Assembly: GCF_020144925.1 (NCBI RefSeq)
Contig: NZ_NSLC01000009.1
Coordinates: 147,578-211,577, forward strand
DNA length: 64,000 nucleotides
Reading direction: 5' to 3'
Origin: Afifella sp. IM 167
Lineage (GTDB): Bacteria > Pseudomonadota > Alphaproteobacteria > Rhizobiales > Afifellaceae
Of this stretch, positions 28,018-35,816 are shown one piece after another (within the stretch, counting starts at the first letter, position 1; every line of letters starts with the position of its first letter). Below the pieces are notes generated by a model that did no database searches, was not told where the DNA came from, and saw only the letters and a list, made by a program, of their open reading frames with translations. The translations under genes and the position numbers were made by a program.

Positions 28018-28839
28018 ATGAGCCTCGCTGAAACGGGCGGCCTCGTCCTCGTCGGGGCGGGCCGGATGGGCGGAGCCATGCTGGATGCCTGGCTCGATGC
28101 TGGCCTTCCCGGCGAAAAGGTCTCCGTCTTCGATCCGGGCCTGCCCGGCGAGCGGCGCGCCGAGCTTCAAGATCGGGGCGTCGTCTTTGCAGAGAAGGCC
28201 ACCGATCTTGCCGAGGCGCCCCGCGTCGTCGTGATCGCGGTCAAGCCGCAGCAGATGGACACCGTCCTGCCGGCGCTCGCCGGCCTTGCCGGCTCCGGCA
28301 CGCTGTTTCTCTCCGTCGCCGCGGGCATCCGCCTCGAGCGGCTCGGCCGGGGGCTCGGGGCTTCCGCGCCCATCGTGCGCGTCATGCCCAATACGCCGAG
28401 CCAGGTTGGCGCCGGCATGGCGGTCGCGGTCGGCAATGCGTCCGTGACGGACGAGGATCGCGCCCTTGTCGAGGAGATGATGCTGGCGACCGGCGAAATC
28501 GCCTGGGCCGAGGATGAGGGCCTGATGGACGCCGTCACGGCGCTCTCCGGTTCCGGCCCCGCCTATGTCTTCCATCTCGTGGAGGCGATGGCCGCCGCCG
28601 GCGAATCGGCCGGCTTGCCGCCGGAGCTTGCCGCCCGGCTTGCCCGCCAGACCGTCATCGGCGGCGGGGCGCTTCTGGCTGCGAGCCAGCTCTCCGCCTC
28701 GAAGCTGCGCGAGAACGTCACCTCGCCGGGCGGCACCACGCAGGCCGCATTGGAAGTGCTGATGGGCGAGGGCGGCATGCCCGACCTCTTGCGCCGGGCC
28801 GTGGCGGCGGCGAAGAAGCGCTCCGAGGAGCTCGGCTGA
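28018..28839 (+). CDS. proC: pyrroline-5-carboxylate reductase
   Basis: 273 residues. The N-terminal Rossmann motif is LVGAGRMGGAM (about 11-21), a VKPQQMDTVL segment follows, and the C-terminal dimer domain carries ALSGSGPAYVFHLVEAM and the ENVTSPGGTTQAAL signature (about 233-246). It reduces pyrroline-5-carboxylate to proline with NAD(P)H. Starts 1 bp after the YbjN gene and lies 84 bp before a TetR gene. Confidence 0.95.
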   Translation: MSLAETGGLVLVGAGRMGGAMLDAWLDAGLPGEKVSVFDPGLPGERRAELQDRGVVFAEKATDLAEAPRVVVIAVKPQQMDTVLPALAGLAGSGTLFLSVAAGIRLERLGRGLGASAPIVRVMPNTPSQVGAGMAVAVGNASVTDEDRALVEEMMLATGEIAWAEDEGLMDAVTALSGSGPAYVFHLVEAMAAAGESAGLPPELAARLARQTVIGGGALLAASQLSASKLRENVTSPGGTTQAALEVLMGEGGMPDLLRRAVAAAKKRSEELG

Positions 28840-28923
28840 GCGCCTGCGGGCGCGGATTCGGCGCCTTGCCGGCTATTGCCGGCCCGAATGCGCACCTATC
28901 TATGGGCCCGAAGGAGCACCGTG

Positions 28924-29610
28924 ATGGCCACAGCCAAGACCCGAGAGAAGATCATCGACGCCGCCCTCAAGCTCGCCGCCGAGCGAGACTGGGAGAACGT
29001 CGCCCTTGCCGATATCGCCGAGGCGGCCGGCGTTTCGCTGACCCAGTTGCGCGAGGCCTATGACGGGCGCGCCGATATCCTCGCCGACTTCATGCGCCGC
29101 ACCGACCGCGCCGTGCTGGAAGCGATCGATCCCGACATGGCCGAGGAGAGCATGCGCGAGCGGCTCTTCGACATTCTCTTCTCGCGACTGGAGATCCTGA
29201 CGCCCCATAAGGCGGCGATCGCAGGTATCGGCCACGCGGCGCGGCGCGATCCGCTCTTTGCCGCCGAGCTCAACCGCCAGCTGGTCAACTCCATGGCCTG
29301 GATGCTGAACGCGGCGGGCATCCGCGTCGCCGGTCCCTCGGGGCTGGTGCGGGCGCAGGGCCTTGCGTTCATCTTCGCGCGCGTCATGCGCACCTGGCTG
29401 AAGGACGAGGATCCCGGCCTTGCGCGCACCATGGCCGCGCTCGACAAGGAGCTGCGCGGCGGCGAGCGTGCTGTCATCCGTCTCGACCGGCTGGCGAGCT
29501 TCCTGCCGGGAAGGCGGCGCGCCCGCTCAAGGCACGACGCGCATCAGGCCCCGCCTCCCGGACGGGAAGAGGGTCCGCGTGCGGCCGGGGTCTATGGCCC
29601 CAATGACTGA
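28924..29610 (+). CDS. TetR/AcrR-family transcriptional regulator
   Basis: 228 residues from MATAKTREKIIDAALKLAAE; AAGGAG lies upstream, and a GTG one codon earlier is possible. The N-terminal helix-turn-helix reads DWENVALADIAEAAGVSLTQLREAYDGRADILADF (about 20-55), followed by an all-helical ligand domain. The final 30 residues (ARSRHDAHQAPPPGREEGPR) are basic and disordered. It overlaps the following csaA gene by about 8 bases, which suggests co-expression. The ligand is unknown. Confidence 0.88.
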   Translation: MATAKTREKIIDAALKLAAERDWENVALADIAEAAGVSLTQLREAYDGRADILADFMRRTDRAVLEAIDPDMAEESMRERLFDILFSRLEILTPHKAAIAGIGHAARRDPLFAAELNRQLVNSMAWMLNAAGIRVAGPSGLVRAQGLAFIFARVMRTWLKDEDPGLARTMAALDKELRGGERAVIRLDRLASFLPGRRRARSRHDAHQAPPPGREEGPRAAGVYGPND

Positions 29611-29950
29611 GACGCCGCAGATTTCCTTCGACGATTTCCTGAAGGTCGACATCCGCGTCGGGCAGGTGGTAGAGGCCGCGCCCTTTCCCGAGGCGCGCAA
29701 GCCGGCGATCCGGCTCGTCATCGATTTCGGCGAAAAGATCGGCACGAAGACATCCTCCGCCCAGATCACCCGGCATTACCAGCCGGAAGAGCTCGTCGGC
29801 CGGCGGGTGCTCGCCGTCGTCAACTTCCCGCCCCGCCAGATCGGCCCGATGATGTCGGAGGTGCTGACGCTCGGCGTCCCGGACGAGGCGGGGGAGGTGG
29901 TGCTCCTGCGCCCGGATCTCGACGTCCCGATCGGCGGACGGCTGTTCTAG
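29603..29950 (+). CDS. csaA: tRNA-binding protein, CsaA-like
   Basis: 115 residues from MTETPQISFDDFLKVDIRVG; an ATG three codons earlier is equally possible. The single OB-fold tRNA-binding domain has DIRVGQVVEAAPFPEARKPAIRL, SSAQITRHYQPEELVGRRVLAVVNFPPRQIG and GVPDEAGEVVLLRPD, the full CsaA pattern. CsaA proteins bind tRNA and show chaperone or secretion-linked activity in Bacillus. It overlaps the 3' end of the TetR gene. Confidence 0.9.
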   Translation: MTETPQISFDDFLKVDIRVGQVVEAAPFPEARKPAIRLVIDFGEKIGTKTSSAQITRHYQPEELVGRRVLAVVNFPPRQIGPMMSEVLTLGVPDEAGEVVLLRPDLDVPIGGRLF

Positions 29951-29961
29951 AAAGCTGCTGG

Positions 29962-31422
29962 CTACGCCGGGATCGTCACGATCGCCCTCAGCCCGCCGAG
30001 CGGGCTGTCGGCGAGCGCGATGTCGCCGCCATGGCTGCGAGCGATGTCGCGGGCGATGGCGAGACCGAGGCCCGTGCCGGCGACATCGACGTTGCGCGCA
30101 TCGTCCAGCCGGTAGAAGGGGCGGAAGACCGCCTCCTTGTCCTCGTCGCGGATGCCCGGGCCGTCATCGTCGATGGTGATCTCCAGGATCCCACTGTGGT
30201 GCACGGCTCTCATCTCCACCCGGTCGGCGTATTTGGCGGCGTTGGTGAGAAGGTTCGACAGGCACCGCATGAGCGCAGTCGGCCGCACCCGGATCTCCGG
30301 CTCCCCGGAAAAGCTGAGCAGGACCTCGTCGCCATTGCGGCGCGTGTTCTCCGCTAGCGCTTCCAGCAGAGAGGGCAGGTCGACTTCCTCCGTCTCCTCG
30401 CCGGTGTCGCCGCGCGCGAAGGCGAGATAATCCTCCAGCATCAGGCTCATTTCGGCGATGTCGGTGCGCATCGCCCGCGTCTCCTCGCTGTCGGGCAAAA
30501 GTTCGAGCTCCAGGCGGAAGCGCGTCAGGATGGTTCTGAGATCGTGCGAGACGCCCGACAGCATCGTCGTGCGCTGCTCGATCTGCCGCTCGATGCGCTC
30601 GCGCATGTCGAGGAAGGCCTGGCTGGCCTGGCGCACCTCGCGCGCCCCGCGCGGCCGGAAGTTGTCCACCGGACGGCCCTTGCCGAAACTGTCGGCGGCA
30701 TTGGCGAGCGCCACGATCGGCCGGATCTGGTTCCTGAGGAACAGGAGCGCGATGGCCAGAAGGATGAGCGCGCTGCCGACCATCCAGACGAGGAAGATAT
30801 GCGAGTTGGAGGCATAGGCCCGCCGGCGCGGGGCGAAGACGCGCAGCGTGCCGTCATCGAGCTTGATGCGGATTTCGACAAGGTCCGAATTGCCCACCGT
30901 GTCGATCCAGAACGGCCGGCGGATCTGGGTGGTGATCTTTTCCGACAGCGTGCGGTCGAGCAGCGAGAAGAACGGCTTCGGCGCCGGCGGGGGCAGGGGC
31001 CCCGCGGGCAAGATCGACACTGTCAGCCCGAAAGTGTCGGCCGAAAGTCGCGTCACGTCCTGAAAATTCGGCTCGTGCGGGTAGCGCTCGATGACGGCGA
31101 TGATCGCCGCGATGTCGGAAACGAGCGCGGCCGACAGGCGCTCGGTGACGAGCGCCCAGTGCCGCTCCATGAAGACGTAGGCGACGATCGCCTGCAGGAT
31201 GACGATCGGCGTGACGACGATCAGGATGGAGCGTGCGAAGAGGCCCTTCGGCATGCGCCGCATCAGCTGATCGCTGAGCCCGAAGAGCGGCCGGATGCGC
31301 TTCAGCCGCCGGCGGAGGCGTCGCATCTGCGGGCTGGAGACGAAGCCGCGCAGCTCGCCGCCCCGCCTGCGGAGCGATGAAACGGCGCCATTCGCCCACT
31401 TTGGGAGCTTCGGCTCCGCCAT
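29962..31422 (-). CDS. sensor histidine kinase, EnvZ-like
   Basis: 486 residues. A basic cytoplasmic N-terminus of about 60 residues precedes membrane helices at about 62-84 and 209-230, which enclose a sensor region of about 120 residues. HAMP follows, then the H-box GVSHDLRT with H293, N-box NLLTNAAKYA, and ATP-lid motifs DDGPGIRDED and GTGLGLAIAR. It should phosphorylate the OmpR-type regulator encoded 9 bp upstream. The signal is unknown. Confidence 0.92.
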   Translation of the reverse strand: MAEPKLPKWANGAVSSLRRRGGELRGFVSSPQMRRLRRRLKRIRPLFGLSDQLMRRMPKGLFARSILIVVTPIVILQAIVAYVFMERHWALVTERLSAALVSDIAAIIAVIERYPHEPNFQDVTRLSADTFGLTVSILPAGPLPPPAPKPFFSLLDRTLSEKITTQIRRPFWIDTVGNSDLVEIRIKLDDGTLRVFAPRRRAYASNSHIFLVWMVGSALILLAIALLFLRNQIRPIVALANAADSFGKGRPVDNFRPRGAREVRQASQAFLDMRERIERQIEQRTTMLSGVSHDLRTILTRFRLELELLPDSEETRAMRTDIAEMSLMLEDYLAFARGDTGEETEEVDLPSLLEALAENTRRNGDEVLLSFSGEPEIRVRPTALMRCLSNLLTNAAKYADRVEMRAVHHSGILEITIDDDGPGIRDEDKEAVFRPFYRLDDARNVDVAGTGLGLAIARDIARSHGGDIALADSPLGGLRAIVTIPA

Positions 31423-31431
31423 TCGGATCCG

Positions 31432-32148
31432 TCAGTCGACCAGGAGCCGGTAGCCGATGCCTCTGACGGTCTGCAGGTGCACGGGATTGGAGGGATCGGC
31501 TTCGATCTTGCGCCTCAGCCGGTTGACCTGCACGTCCACGGTCCGCTCCCCGCTGGCATCGGAGGCCGAGAGAAGCTCGTGGCGCGGCACCGTCTCGCCC
31601 GGCCGGCGGGCGAAGGCTGTCAGCATCTCGCGCTCGCGGTCGGTGAGGCGCACGGGATCGACGCCGCGCTTCAGTTCGGCGCGCTCCAGCTGGAAGGTGA
31701 AGGGCCCGAAGCGCACGAATTCCATCTCGCGCACCGGCGGCGGCGAGCCCCGCTTCAGGATGTTGCTGATCCGAAGCAGCAGCTCGCGCGGCTCGAACGG
31801 CTTGGCGAGATAATCGTCCGCGCCGATCTCCAGGCCGCGGACGCGCGATTCGGCCTCCGAGCGCGCCGTCAGCATCAGGATCGGCACGTCGTCGGTCTTT
31901 CTGAGACTCGCGACGAGCTCCATGCCGTTCTCGCCCGGCATCATGACGTCGACGACGAGGAGGTCGAAGGACATGCCGGCCAGATGGCGCCGCGCTTCCG
32001 CGGCGGAAGAAGCGACGGTGACGCGATAGCCGCCGGTCTTCAGGAAGCGCGACAGGAGCGAGCGGATACGGCTGTCGTCGTCGATGACGAGCAGGTGCGG
32101 AGCATCGTCCGGCAGGCTCGCCGGTCCGATCTCGGCGGCAAGGTTCAT
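31432..32148 (-). CDS. OmpR-family response regulator (PetR-like)
   Basis: 238 residues. The receiver domain has the DDD acidic pocket (23-25), phosphoacceptor D67 in VVDVMMPGENG and K116 in DDYLAKPFEP. The winged-helix DNA-binding domain ends in RTVDVQVNRLRRKIEADPSNPVHLQTVRGIGYRL. Its start overlaps the MarR gene stop (ATGA at 32145-32148). A MarR-OmpR pair of this kind matches PetP-PetR of Rhodobacter capsulatus, regulators linked to cytochrome bc1; equivalence here is inference. Confidence 0.92.
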   Translation of the reverse strand: MNLAAEIGPASLPDDAPHLLVIDDDSRIRSLLSRFLKTGGYRVTVASSAAEARRHLAGMSFDLLVVDVMMPGENGMELVASLRKTDDVPILMLTARSEAESRVRGLEIGADDYLAKPFEPRELLLRISNILKRGSPPPVREMEFVRFGPFTFQLERAELKRGVDPVRLTDREREMLTAFARRPGETVPRHELLSASDASGERTVDVQVNRLRRKIEADPSNPVHLQTVRGIGYRLLVD

Positions 32149-32702
32149 GGCCTCGGCCTTTCGTTTTCGTAGACCCGCCCGGCGACGTCCTCCCGCTCGG
32201 TCTCGTTGACCATGGCGAGGAGGAAGCCGGCGACCTGCCGGCGCGCCTCCAGGCTGAGCCCGGCCAGTGCGTCATTGATCCGGCGAGATTGTGGCTCGCG
32301 CAGGCGGGCGGCGAGTTCGCCCCCCTGGGCGGTGGTGAAGAGGAGCCGCTCGCGCCGGTCGAGCGCGCCGGGCTGCTGCTCCACGAAGCCGCTGTCGATC
32401 AGCTGCTTGAGGACGCGGCCGAGGCTCTGCTTGGTGATCTTCAGGATCTCCAGGAGGTCGGCGACGCGCATGCCCGGATGCCGGTCGACGAAATGCAGCA
32501 CCCGGTGGTGCGCCCGGCCGAAGCCGAAATCGGCGAGGATCGCGTCCGGATCGGAAATGAAGTCGCGATAGGCGAAGAAGAGCAGCTCGATGATATCGTC
32601 GGCCTCGCTGCCGCTCGCGGGTACGGGCTCGGCGTCTTGCGCCTGCGCCCGCTCCCGTGCTGCGGTGACGCGGCCACGCGGATGGGAAATTATGTCAGCC
32701 AT
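32145..32702 (-). CDS. MarR-family transcriptional regulator (PetP-like)
   Basis: 185 residues. After a disordered N-terminus of about 30 residues comes a MarR winged helix: HRVLHFVDRHPGMRVADLLEILKITKQSLGRVLKQLIDSGFVEQQPGALDRRERLLFTT. It is first in the MarR-regulator-kinase operon and divergent from ilvE. Its start codon lies within an AT-rich inverted repeat, suggesting autoregulation. It resembles R. capsulatus PetP in family and position beside petR. Confidence 0.9.
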   Translation of the reverse strand: MADIISHPRGRVTAARERAQAQDAEPVPASGSEADDIIELLFFAYRDFISDPDAILADFGFGRAHHRVLHFVDRHPGMRVADLLEILKITKQSLGRVLKQLIDSGFVEQQPGALDRRERLLFTTAQGGELAARLREPQSRRINDALAGLSLEARRQVAGFLLAMVNETEREDVAGRVYENERPRP

Positions 32703-32715
32703 ATTGACATATTTT
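32687..32715. promoter_or_regulatory. candidate MarR operator over the marR start codon
   Basis: An inverted repeat TATGTCA-GCCATAT-TGACATA spans 32691-32711, with AAA and TTT extending the symmetry. Arms are 7 bp perfect with a 7-nt centre, a size typical of MarR binding sites, and the sequence is much more AT-rich than its surroundings. It contains the start codon of the MarR gene (32700-32702), so binding would block that operon and might also affect ilvE. Confidence 0.5.
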
Positions 32716-32861
32716 TCGGCGATAGTTACGCAAGCTGGTCGGTTCGGGTATGGGTCTCAGTGCGAGGCTTGAGGCTCGCGACACAAGCGCTCCGTTGCCG
32801 CCCAAGACCTTACAAGATGCTCGGCCGAAAGCAATCGCAGCGCAACGGGCAGGAGATGAAC

Positions 32862-33770
32862 ATGGCAGGCGTTCCCTTCGACAAGATGACAGGCAAGATC
32901 TGGTTCAACGGCGAATTCGTCGATTGGGCCGAGGCGAAGGTGCACGTACTGACCCACGGCCTGCACTACGGCAGCTCGGTCTTCGAGGGCGAGCGGGCTT
33001 ATGGCGGTGTCATCTTCAAGAGCCGGGCGCATACCGAGCGCCTGCACGAATCGGCGCGGGTCCTTGATTTCAAGCTTCCCTATTCGGTCGACGAGATCGA
33101 GGAGGCCAAGCGCGAGCTTCTGAAGATCAACGGCTTCAGCGACGCCTACCTGCGTCCGGTCGCATGGCGCGGCAGCGAGATGATGGGCGTCTCGGCCCAG
33201 AAGAACCGCATCAATGTGGCCATCGCAGCCTGGCAGTGGCCTTCCTATTTCGATCCGGAGGAGCGGCTGAAGGGCATCCGCCTCGACATCGCCGCCTATC
33301 GCCGGCCCGATCCGGCGACCGCACCGGTGAAGTCGAAGGCGGCCGGGCTCTACATGATCTGCACCATCTCCAAGCATGCGGCCGAGGCCAAGGGCTACGC
33401 CGATGCGATGATGCTGGATTGGCAGGGCCGGGTGGCGGAATGCACGGGCGCCAACATCTTCTTCGTCAAGGACGGCGTCATCCACACGCCGATCGCCGAC
33501 TGCTTCCTGGATGGCATCACCCGGCGCACGGCGATCGACCTCGCCCGCGCCCGCGGCTACGAAGTGGTCGAGCGGCGCATCATGCCGGAGGAGATGGAGG
33601 GCTTTTCGGAGTGCTTCATCACCGGCACGGCGGCGGAAGTGACCCCGGTCTCCGAGATCGGGCCCTACCGTTTCACGCCGGGCGAGATCTGCGAGACGAT
33701 GTTCAAGGATTATCTCATCGCCGTCATGCCGGCGAGCGAGGCGCCGGAGAAGATGGCCGCTTCCGGCTGA
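32862..33770 (+). CDS. ilvE: branched-chain amino acid aminotransferase
   Basis: 302 residues from MAGVPFDKMTGKIWFNGEFV; AGGAG sits six bases before this ATG, whereas the ATG two codons earlier is too close. Class IV aminotransferase features: HYGSSVFEGERAY, the Lys in VKSKAAGLYM, YADAMMLDWQGRVAECTGANIFFVKDG and GITRRTAIDLAR. It catalyses the last step of Leu, Ile and Val synthesis. Divergent from the MarR operon, which is the usual rhizobial arrangement. Confidence 0.94.
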   Translation: MAGVPFDKMTGKIWFNGEFVDWAEAKVHVLTHGLHYGSSVFEGERAYGGVIFKSRAHTERLHESARVLDFKLPYSVDEIEEAKRELLKINGFSDAYLRPVAWRGSEMMGVSAQKNRINVAIAAWQWPSYFDPEERLKGIRLDIAAYRRPDPATAPVKSKAAGLYMICTISKHAAEAKGYADAMMLDWQGRVAECTGANIFFVKDGVIHTPIADCFLDGITRRTAIDLARARGYEVVERRIMPEEMEGFSECFITGTAAEVTPVSEIGPYRFTPGEICETMFKDYLIAVMPASEAPEKMAASG

Positions 33771-33798
33771 ACCCGCGCTTCACGTCGAGAAAATAGGG

Positions 33799-33821
33799 AA
33801 GGGCGCTTCGGCGCCCTTTTT
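33799..33821 (+). terminator. intrinsic terminator after ilvE
   Basis: An 8-bp perfect stem AAGGGCGC / GCGCCCTT with a TTCG tetraloop, followed by a T run. It is 28 bp past the ilvE stop and meets the 3' end of the leftward small membrane genes, so it may serve both strands. Confidence 0.85.
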
Positions 33822-33946
33822 CATTTCCGCCGGTGCTTCGCCGGGGTCGCTTCCCGCTCGTGCCTTGTGAGGTAGAGAGCCCCACCCGCCAGTATCAAAG
33901 CCGCTGCGGGCATCATCAGGAGCGCGATGTAGCTCATGATCGTCAT
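33821..33946 (-). CDS. small single-helix membrane protein
   Basis: 41 residues, MTIMSYIALLMMPAAALILA and on, one hydrophobic helix then a basic tail (LTRHEREATPAKHRRK). Its ATG overlaps the stop of the frameshifted small membrane ORF upstream (ATGA at 33943-33946), which fits a coupled two-gene unit behind moaE. I do not recognise the family. It could be a small accessory subunit partnering the upstream protein. The gene ends inside the ilvE terminator. Confidence 0.55.
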   Translation of the reverse strand: MTIMSYIALLMMPAAALILAGGALYLTRHEREATPAKHRRK

Positions 33947-34163
33947 GGCTTCATCCCTTTGAGAACTAGCCTTCCTGAATAATTTAGTGCCCCCGCCACG
34001 GCGAAGCAAACGAAGCTGATGACGAGGACCGGCGCGCTAGAACCTCCTGCCTCGCTTTTATACAGCTCGGAAACAATCGGAGCGAGACCGCCGCCGCGAA
34101 GGTCGCGATGGAAAGGCCGTTGATCCAGGTCGCCGTCAGCTTGATCTGCTCGTTCCCGATCAT
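33943..34163 (-). pseudogene. frameshifted small two-helix membrane protein
   Basis: The start (MIGNEQIKLTATWINGLSIA) overlaps the moaE stop by ATGA. This frame leaves a natural helix at about residue 25 and then runs into Arg/Ser-rich text. A neighbouring frame continues with GLAPIVSELYKSEAGGSSAP, a second helix (VLVISFVCFAVAGALNYSG) and KGMKP stop. One missing G in GCGGCGGCGG near 34094-34100 would join them as ATFAAGGLAP, giving about 73 residues with two helices. It is either a recent frameshift mutation or a sequencing error. Confidence 0.7.
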
Positions 34164-34639
34164 TCCGAGCTCTCCCCGTTCTCCCACCTCTCCGCCGCCG
34201 CGTCGTCGCTCTCCTTCGCTTCGACCCAGCCACCTTCGGTGCCGTCGATGCGCTCTTCCTTCTTCCAGAAGGGCGCCCGGGTCTTCAGATAATCCATCAG
34301 GAAGGAAGCGGCCTCGAAGGCGGCCTGCCGGTGGCGCGCTGCGGCGACGACGAGCACGATCTTTTCGCCCGGCAGGATGCGCCCGTGCCGGTGGATGGCG
34401 GTGATGCCGGAAAGCTCCCAGCGCCTTGCGGCCTCCTCGGCGATGCGGGTGATTTCGGCCTCCGCCATGCCGGGATAGTGCTCCAGCGTCAGCGCCTTCA
34501 GCGTTCCGCCCTCGTCGCGGCACCAGCCGGTGAAGGCGACGCTCGCGCCGACATCCCTGCGCCCTTCGGTGAGGAGGGCGGTTTCCGATTCGGTGTCAAA
34601 GACTTCGGCCTGGATGCGGATTCGGATTGTCGGCGACAT
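34160..34639 (-). CDS. moaE: molybdopterin synthase catalytic subunit
   Basis: 159 residues from MSPTIRIRIQAEVFDTESET. MoaE features: GASVAFTGWCRDEGG, LEHYPGMAEAEI, the HRHGRILPGEKIVLVVAAARHR segment and FWKKEERIDG with the catalytic Lys pair. With MoaD it converts precursor Z (cPMP) to molybdopterin. It is separated from moaD by a 191-bp repeat region and overlaps the next small membrane ORF by ATGA. Confidence 0.95.
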   Translation of the reverse strand: MSPTIRIRIQAEVFDTESETALLTEGRRDVGASVAFTGWCRDEGGTLKALTLEHYPGMAEAEITRIAEEAARRWELSGITAIHRHGRILPGEKIVLVVAAARHRQAAFEAASFLMDYLKTRAPFWKKEERIDGTEGGWVEAKESDDAAAERWENGESSE

Positions 34640-34690
34640 GAATCGATGTCTTAGCGCCTGCGGCCAGCTCCCGCCACAGCCGACCGTTTC

Positions 34691-34845
34691 GGCTCGGCCG
34701 CCCGTCATCCGAGGCTAGAGGGCGGCTCGGCCGCCCGTCATGGGGGGGCCCTCAGAGCGGCCCCGGCCGCTCGTCATGGAAGAGCGAAGCGCGGCTTTAG
34801 CCGCCTGTCATGGGAGGCCAAAGGGCGGCTTCAGCCGCCCGTCAT
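34691..34845. repeat. five-copy tandem hairpin repeat spanning the 3' end of moaD
   Basis: Five imperfect copies of a 21-22 bp unit, GGCGGCTYRGCCGCCCGTCAT on the plus strand, lie at 34691-34708, 34721-34741, 34757-34777, 34791-34811 and 34824-34845, with ends 33-36 bp apart. The last copy is the coding end of moaD (MTGG stop on the minus strand). Each copy has a GGCGGC/GCCGCC inverted pair, so the moaD-moaE gap could form a series of hairpins in RNA. The first copy is shortened and copies three and four have diverged most. Confidence 0.8.
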
Positions 34846-35088
34846 CGGGGGAAAGAACGCGATCTCCCGCGCCCCTTCGATCGGCGCGTCGTGCTCCACA
34901 TGCTCGTGGTCGCGGGCGGTGCGGATCACCTCCGGGACCTCGAAGGCCGCCGCATAGCCTTCGTCGCGCCTCGCGAGCCAGGCGATCAGCTCGCCGATGG
35001 TCGTCACCCCGGCAGGCGGCTCGACGGTTTCTTCGGCGGTGCCGACACGCTCGCGCACCCAGGCGAAATAGCGAAGGTCGAGGCTCAT
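34831..35088 (-). CDS. moaD: molybdopterin synthase sulfur carrier subunit
   Basis: 85 residues, MSLDLRYFAWVRERVGTAEE to the C-terminus FFPPMTGG. The ubiquitin-like fold and the terminal Gly-Gly, which is adenylated by MoeB and thiocarboxylated, are typical of MoaD. It begins 8 bp after pgsA. The 3' coding end belongs to the hairpin repeat described at 34691-34845. Confidence 0.93.
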   Translation of the reverse strand: MSLDLRYFAWVRERVGTAEETVEPPAGVTTIGELIAWLARRDEGYAAAFEVPEVIRTARDHEHVEHDAPIEGAREIAFFPPMTGG

Positions 35089-35096
35089 GGGGCGGC

Positions 35097-35702
35097 TCAC
35101 TCGGCGACGAGGTGCTTCAGGCCGGCGCGGAAATAGTCGTAGCCCGTATAGAGCGTGACGATCGCCGCGACCCAGAAGAAGGCAAGGCCGGTGTTGATGA
35201 TGAAGCCGCTCTTGGCGCCCTGCAGGGCGGGGGCGATGAGCAGCGCGGCGATGGCGACGAGCTGCAGCGTCGTCTTCCATTTGGCGAGCTTCGTCACCGG
35301 CACGCTGACCCTGAGATCGGCGAGGAACTCCCGCAGCCCCGAGACCAGCATCTCGCGCATCAGGATGATGATGCCCGCCCAGATCGACCAGCCGGCCAGC
35401 ATCCCGTCGGCGACGAGGATGAGGATCGAGACCGCGACGAGAAGCTTGTCGGCGATCGGATCGAGCATGCGCCCGAGCGCCGATTGCTGCTCCCAGATGC
35501 GGGCCAGATAGCCGTCGAAATAGTCGGTGATGGAGGCAATGACGAAGATCGTGAAGGCGATCCACGGTCCGGCATTGCCCGGGATGAAAAAGGTCGCGCC
35601 AACGAGCGGAGCCGCAGCGATGCGCCCGAAGGTCAGCATGTTCGGTATCGTCAGCGCCTGAAGTTGGGGGCTTCGCGCCGCCTCGTGCGCTTCCATGCTC
35701 AT
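35097..35702 (-). CDS. pgsA: CDP-diacylglycerol--glycerol-3-phosphate 3-phosphatidyltransferase
   Basis: 201 residues with about five membrane helices. The CDP-alcohol phosphotransferase motif D-G-x2-A-R-x8-G-x3-D-x3-D is complete (DGYLAR, then GRMLDPIADK; about 63-86). It makes phosphatidylglycerol phosphate, the precursor of PG, which is the substrate of Lgt in this window. It lies between uvrC and moaD, an order kept in rhizobia. Confidence 0.95.
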   Translation of the reverse strand: MSMEAHEAARSPQLQALTIPNMLTFGRIAAAPLVGATFFIPGNAGPWIAFTIFVIASITDYFDGYLARIWEQQSALGRMLDPIADKLLVAVSILILVADGMLAGWSIWAGIIILMREMLVSGLREFLADLRVSVPVTKLAKWKTTLQLVAIAALLIAPALQGAKSGFIINTGLAFFWVAAIVTLYTGYDYFRAGLKHLVAE

Positions 35703-35816
35703 GCCTCAGCTTGATCCGTGGGGGTGAGATAAGTCAACTCTCAGCGTAGCAAACCCGCGTGACGCTGGGATCAAGTTCCGGCGCCGCCCTGTTCCGCGCG
35801 AGAGCGGCCTTTCGCC

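Noticed and set aside
34691..34845. Possible CRISPR array
   Set aside because: The units are 21-22 bp imperfect palindromes with 11-15 bp spacers, one copy is coding, and no cas gene is present.
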